Source: Diadema setosum (taxonomy: Eukaryota; Echinodermata; Echinoidea; Diadematoida; Diadematidae). Taken from it: DNA of 64,000 nucleotides. Under the pieces are notes generated by a model that saw nothing but the letters and a program-made list of their open reading frames with translations, was not told where the DNA came from and made no database searches. The translations under genes were made by a program, and so were the position numbers. Positions within the stretch are counted from its first letter, which is position 1. Each line of letters starts with the position of its first letter. This document shows, piece after piece, positions 61,945 to 64,000 of this stretch. The stretch lies in NCBI GenBank assembly GCA_033980235.1, contig CM067064.1, positions 5,435,001 through 5,499,000 on the forward strand, given 5' to 3'.

Positions 61945-62146
61945 CTTCAATATCGCACACGGAAAAATCCAGCTCTTTAGCTCAGTAACATTTCTTCATA
62001 CAGCATCAGTCTTTCTCAGAAGTCAGACATGGCAACAAGTCACGCGATGCAATCGATAGACATATTGTATAGCCTCTCAAGGTCAATTTGAAGTTAGCCG
62101 AGCTCCTTTTCTTTCTCTCTCTTTCTGTTCATCGATCCTCAGTAAT
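61945..62146 (-). other. 5'UTR part of gene E exon with upstream ORFs
   Basis: TTGTTTTCATCTCTTGCAG ending at 62147 on the minus strand is an excellent 3' splice site, so the exon probably starts at 62146 and a non-coding first exon lies further right. The leader holds at least five short upstream ATG frames (15, 7, 4, 5 and 4-9 codons), all closed before ATG 61944. GCCATG near 62030 is half of an X-box. Confidence 0.55.
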
Positions 62147-62147
62147 C

Positions 62148-62997
62148 TGCAAGAGATGAAAACAAGTAAATAACTCATGAAACAATCGCCTGAATCTCTT
62201 GAAATTTGTATACGGTAATTGATAAACATCAATCCTATGTTTATGACATTTTTATGTAAATGGGCATAATCACAAAGGCAGGACATATTTACGCAATGTA
62301 ATGCAATAGAAAGGCTCTACAAGTACTAATATCCATTTCAGCCATCTAAAACGCTTCATTTTATCATGATTATTCAACTTTAATACTAGTAAATCCTCTT
62401 TTTATCTACTTGCTTGGGATCAGTAAATTTGAAGAACAACAATGCGATGTGTCAAAAAAAGAAGACAGACTTCTGCGTCGCACGTTTTTGATGAAGATCG
62501 CGAAACATATCAAAGAGTAAGGAAAATGCTTTCGTCGGCCTTGCATGCACAAATCCCAGTTGTCTCGCTTGGGCAACATTGTCTTGGCCCTTCTGAATGC
62601 CTGGAAGAACTTTTATTTCTATCATGAACATGTTGAAACCCTGTTTGCCCATACAACTTCGATGAGCTTTAATACAAAATTACATTAATCTAATTTCTGT
62701 TTTCAAGATATTTGCTTCATTATACTTATGAATGATATATATTGCTCTTGACATGCTTGATGTATCTGTTTCATGCTTTGTATGGCTCTTTTGGGGAAAT
62801 GTGATCTTTCTTTTCTTTTCCTTTTTTTTTTTTTGTCGTACATCATTATTATGAGTCGTTGTAAAACCATGCATTGAATTGAAATAAAGTGGATTGACAT
62901 AGCAATTGAACACTGCGAATTATAAATGATGAAAATATTACGACTGTGAATCGGAAGCTGAAAAGGTAGTGGACAATGATTTTCCTACAAGGTTTAA
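62148..62997. other. probable first intron of gene E and spacer
   Basis: AT-rich, no coding exon seen. The first exon and promoter of gene E were not located; they may lie in the remaining 1.8 kb or beyond the window. Confidence 0.35.
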
Positions 62998-63376
62998 AGG
63001 GATCGTATAGTTTTGGTTGAGACCTAATTTCAGGTTTCTAACATTTTTGGTGAGGTAATGAGAAACCTCTTGTAAAATATGAAAGAGCGTGTAATTCCAC
63101 GAGGAATTCAACGTTTATTTGTTGAAATTGGTTGTGAAATAGCTGAGATATCCAAAACAGAGCGATTCTAGTAAAGTGTGGGACCCACACTTTATTACGA
63201 TCGCTTTGTTTTACTTTGTTTTTGGATGTTTCAGTCATTCCAAACCCGATATTCATCGAATAAATTTTGAATTCCTCCTAAAATGGTGTACACTGTACTA
63301 TTTCATAAGTGTTTTCTTGGTATCTTGCAAAAAGTTAAAGCCCAATTCTCATCTCCACCAATACTGTACCATCCCT
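62998..63376. mobile_element. fold-back MITE flanked by TTAA
   Basis: The ends AGGGATCGTATAGT and ACTGTACCATCCCT are inverted complements with mismatches. TTAA stands directly outside both (62994-62997 and 63377-63380), the target preferred by piggyBac-type transposases. The arms are about 180 bp and share GAGATAT-, TTGAATTCCTC- and CAAAACAAAGCGAT-like words in inverted order around a centre AAAGTGTGGGACCCACACTT. Non-coding. Confidence 0.75.
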
Positions 63377-63380
63377 TTAA

Positions 63381-64000
63381 GGCGCGTAACAACAGAGCGG
63401 AAATAAAATTCTCTCTAAGATTCGATGCGAGGAAGACATTGCTTCAATGATTGCATACCAAGAATGGTATCTCCTTTTCAAGAATCATGAATGTGGTTAG
63501 GATCAAGGCTAGTTGTTTCCCGTTTTCTTTTCAAATCTCATTCGTTTCTGTAACATAGATAAAATTATTGTTTTGTCTGAGGTTCACACGGTATTCTCAT
63601 TCGAAATATATTTTCTTTCCTCTATCCTTTTTTCTTTGTTTGATGGTAGTTTCTGCTTCTTTTTCATTGTCTTATCAGAAATGTTATAACATGACGTGCT
63701 GAATAAACAGAACTATGTTTTTTCACTTGTATCTCTGAGAGATGTGGAATATAGGAAACTGTTTTGAAATAGAACAGCAACAACAGTCTACAGTTACAAA
63801 CGGTGTTTACAGACGTGGTCGGTAATTTCTTGTTTTATAAGCAAGGTTTTATGAGATTTTTAAAGACATCGCTTCACTGGACCATATCTAATCATCCATG
63901 CCGAAGAGTCACCCGCCAAGACGACCTACAATGCGATAAGAGAACCCAGTATACCTACACTACAGGATACCTGCATTTTTCTCTGAAAAAATGTCACCTA
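63381..64000. other. non-coding end of window
   Basis: AT-rich with T-runs. No gene, RNA or repeat structure recognised. Confidence 0.5.

Overview
The window is eukaryotic nuclear DNA from a metazoan, most probably a marine deuterostome and perhaps an echinoderm. The case rests on an AT-rich, microsatellite-dense background, GT-AG introns, an internal TTAGGG telomere-type tract, relics of BEL/Pao and CR1/L2-like retroelements, a tRNA-derived SINE, many fold-back (MITE-like) elements, and an excess of the palindromic octamer TAGGCCTA (8 sites). No bacterial operons, rRNA genes or CRISPR arrays were seen. The species assignment is inference.

Five protein-coding genes stand out as islands of higher GC and long open frame: A (18951-20258, minus, about 435 aa), B (25416-27638, plus, 740 aa), C (38430-39578, minus, 382 aa), D (52116-53233 joined to 54401-54731, minus, about 482 aa across one intron) and E (60367-61944, minus, 525 aa, with a probable 5'UTR intron). 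I recognise no catalytic domain in any of them. All are rich in Ser/Thr/Arg/Lys/Glu and look intrinsically disordered, and each has most of its coding sequence in one large exon. B, C and E carry the same hexapeptide, CPPNSP, within 6-20 residues of the C-terminus. C and E also share an upstream Cys pair at matching spacing and an N-terminal PF..IR..SWK pattern. This points to a divergent local family.

A and D have RFX-type X-box palindromes about 0.8 and 1.15 kb upstream of their start codons. Two further X-boxes lie at 34102 (beside a GC box) and 48306 with no assigned gene. X-boxes mark ciliary gene promoters in animals, so a ciliary or sperm role for the cluster is a testable inference, not a demonstrated one.

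Layout: 1-18.9 kb is repeats only, with fold-backs at 972, 1829, 3665, 4489, 8708 and 11036, a SINE, a BEL/Pao integrase relic, a nested telomeric tract and a long TAC array. 18.9-27.7 kb holds divergent genes A and B, with their 5' ends facing each other. 28.4-30.5 kb is a 2-kb repeat element ending in a perfect hairpin. 31-38 kb is non-coding with one promoter-like patch. 38.4-39.6 kb is gene C. 39.6-51.5 kb is mostly non-coding, with weak exon candidates near 47.2 kb. 51.5-54.7 kb holds a LINE tail and gene D. 54.7-60.3 kb is repeats. 60.4-62.1 kb is gene E. 63-63.4 kb is a TTAA-flanked fold-back.
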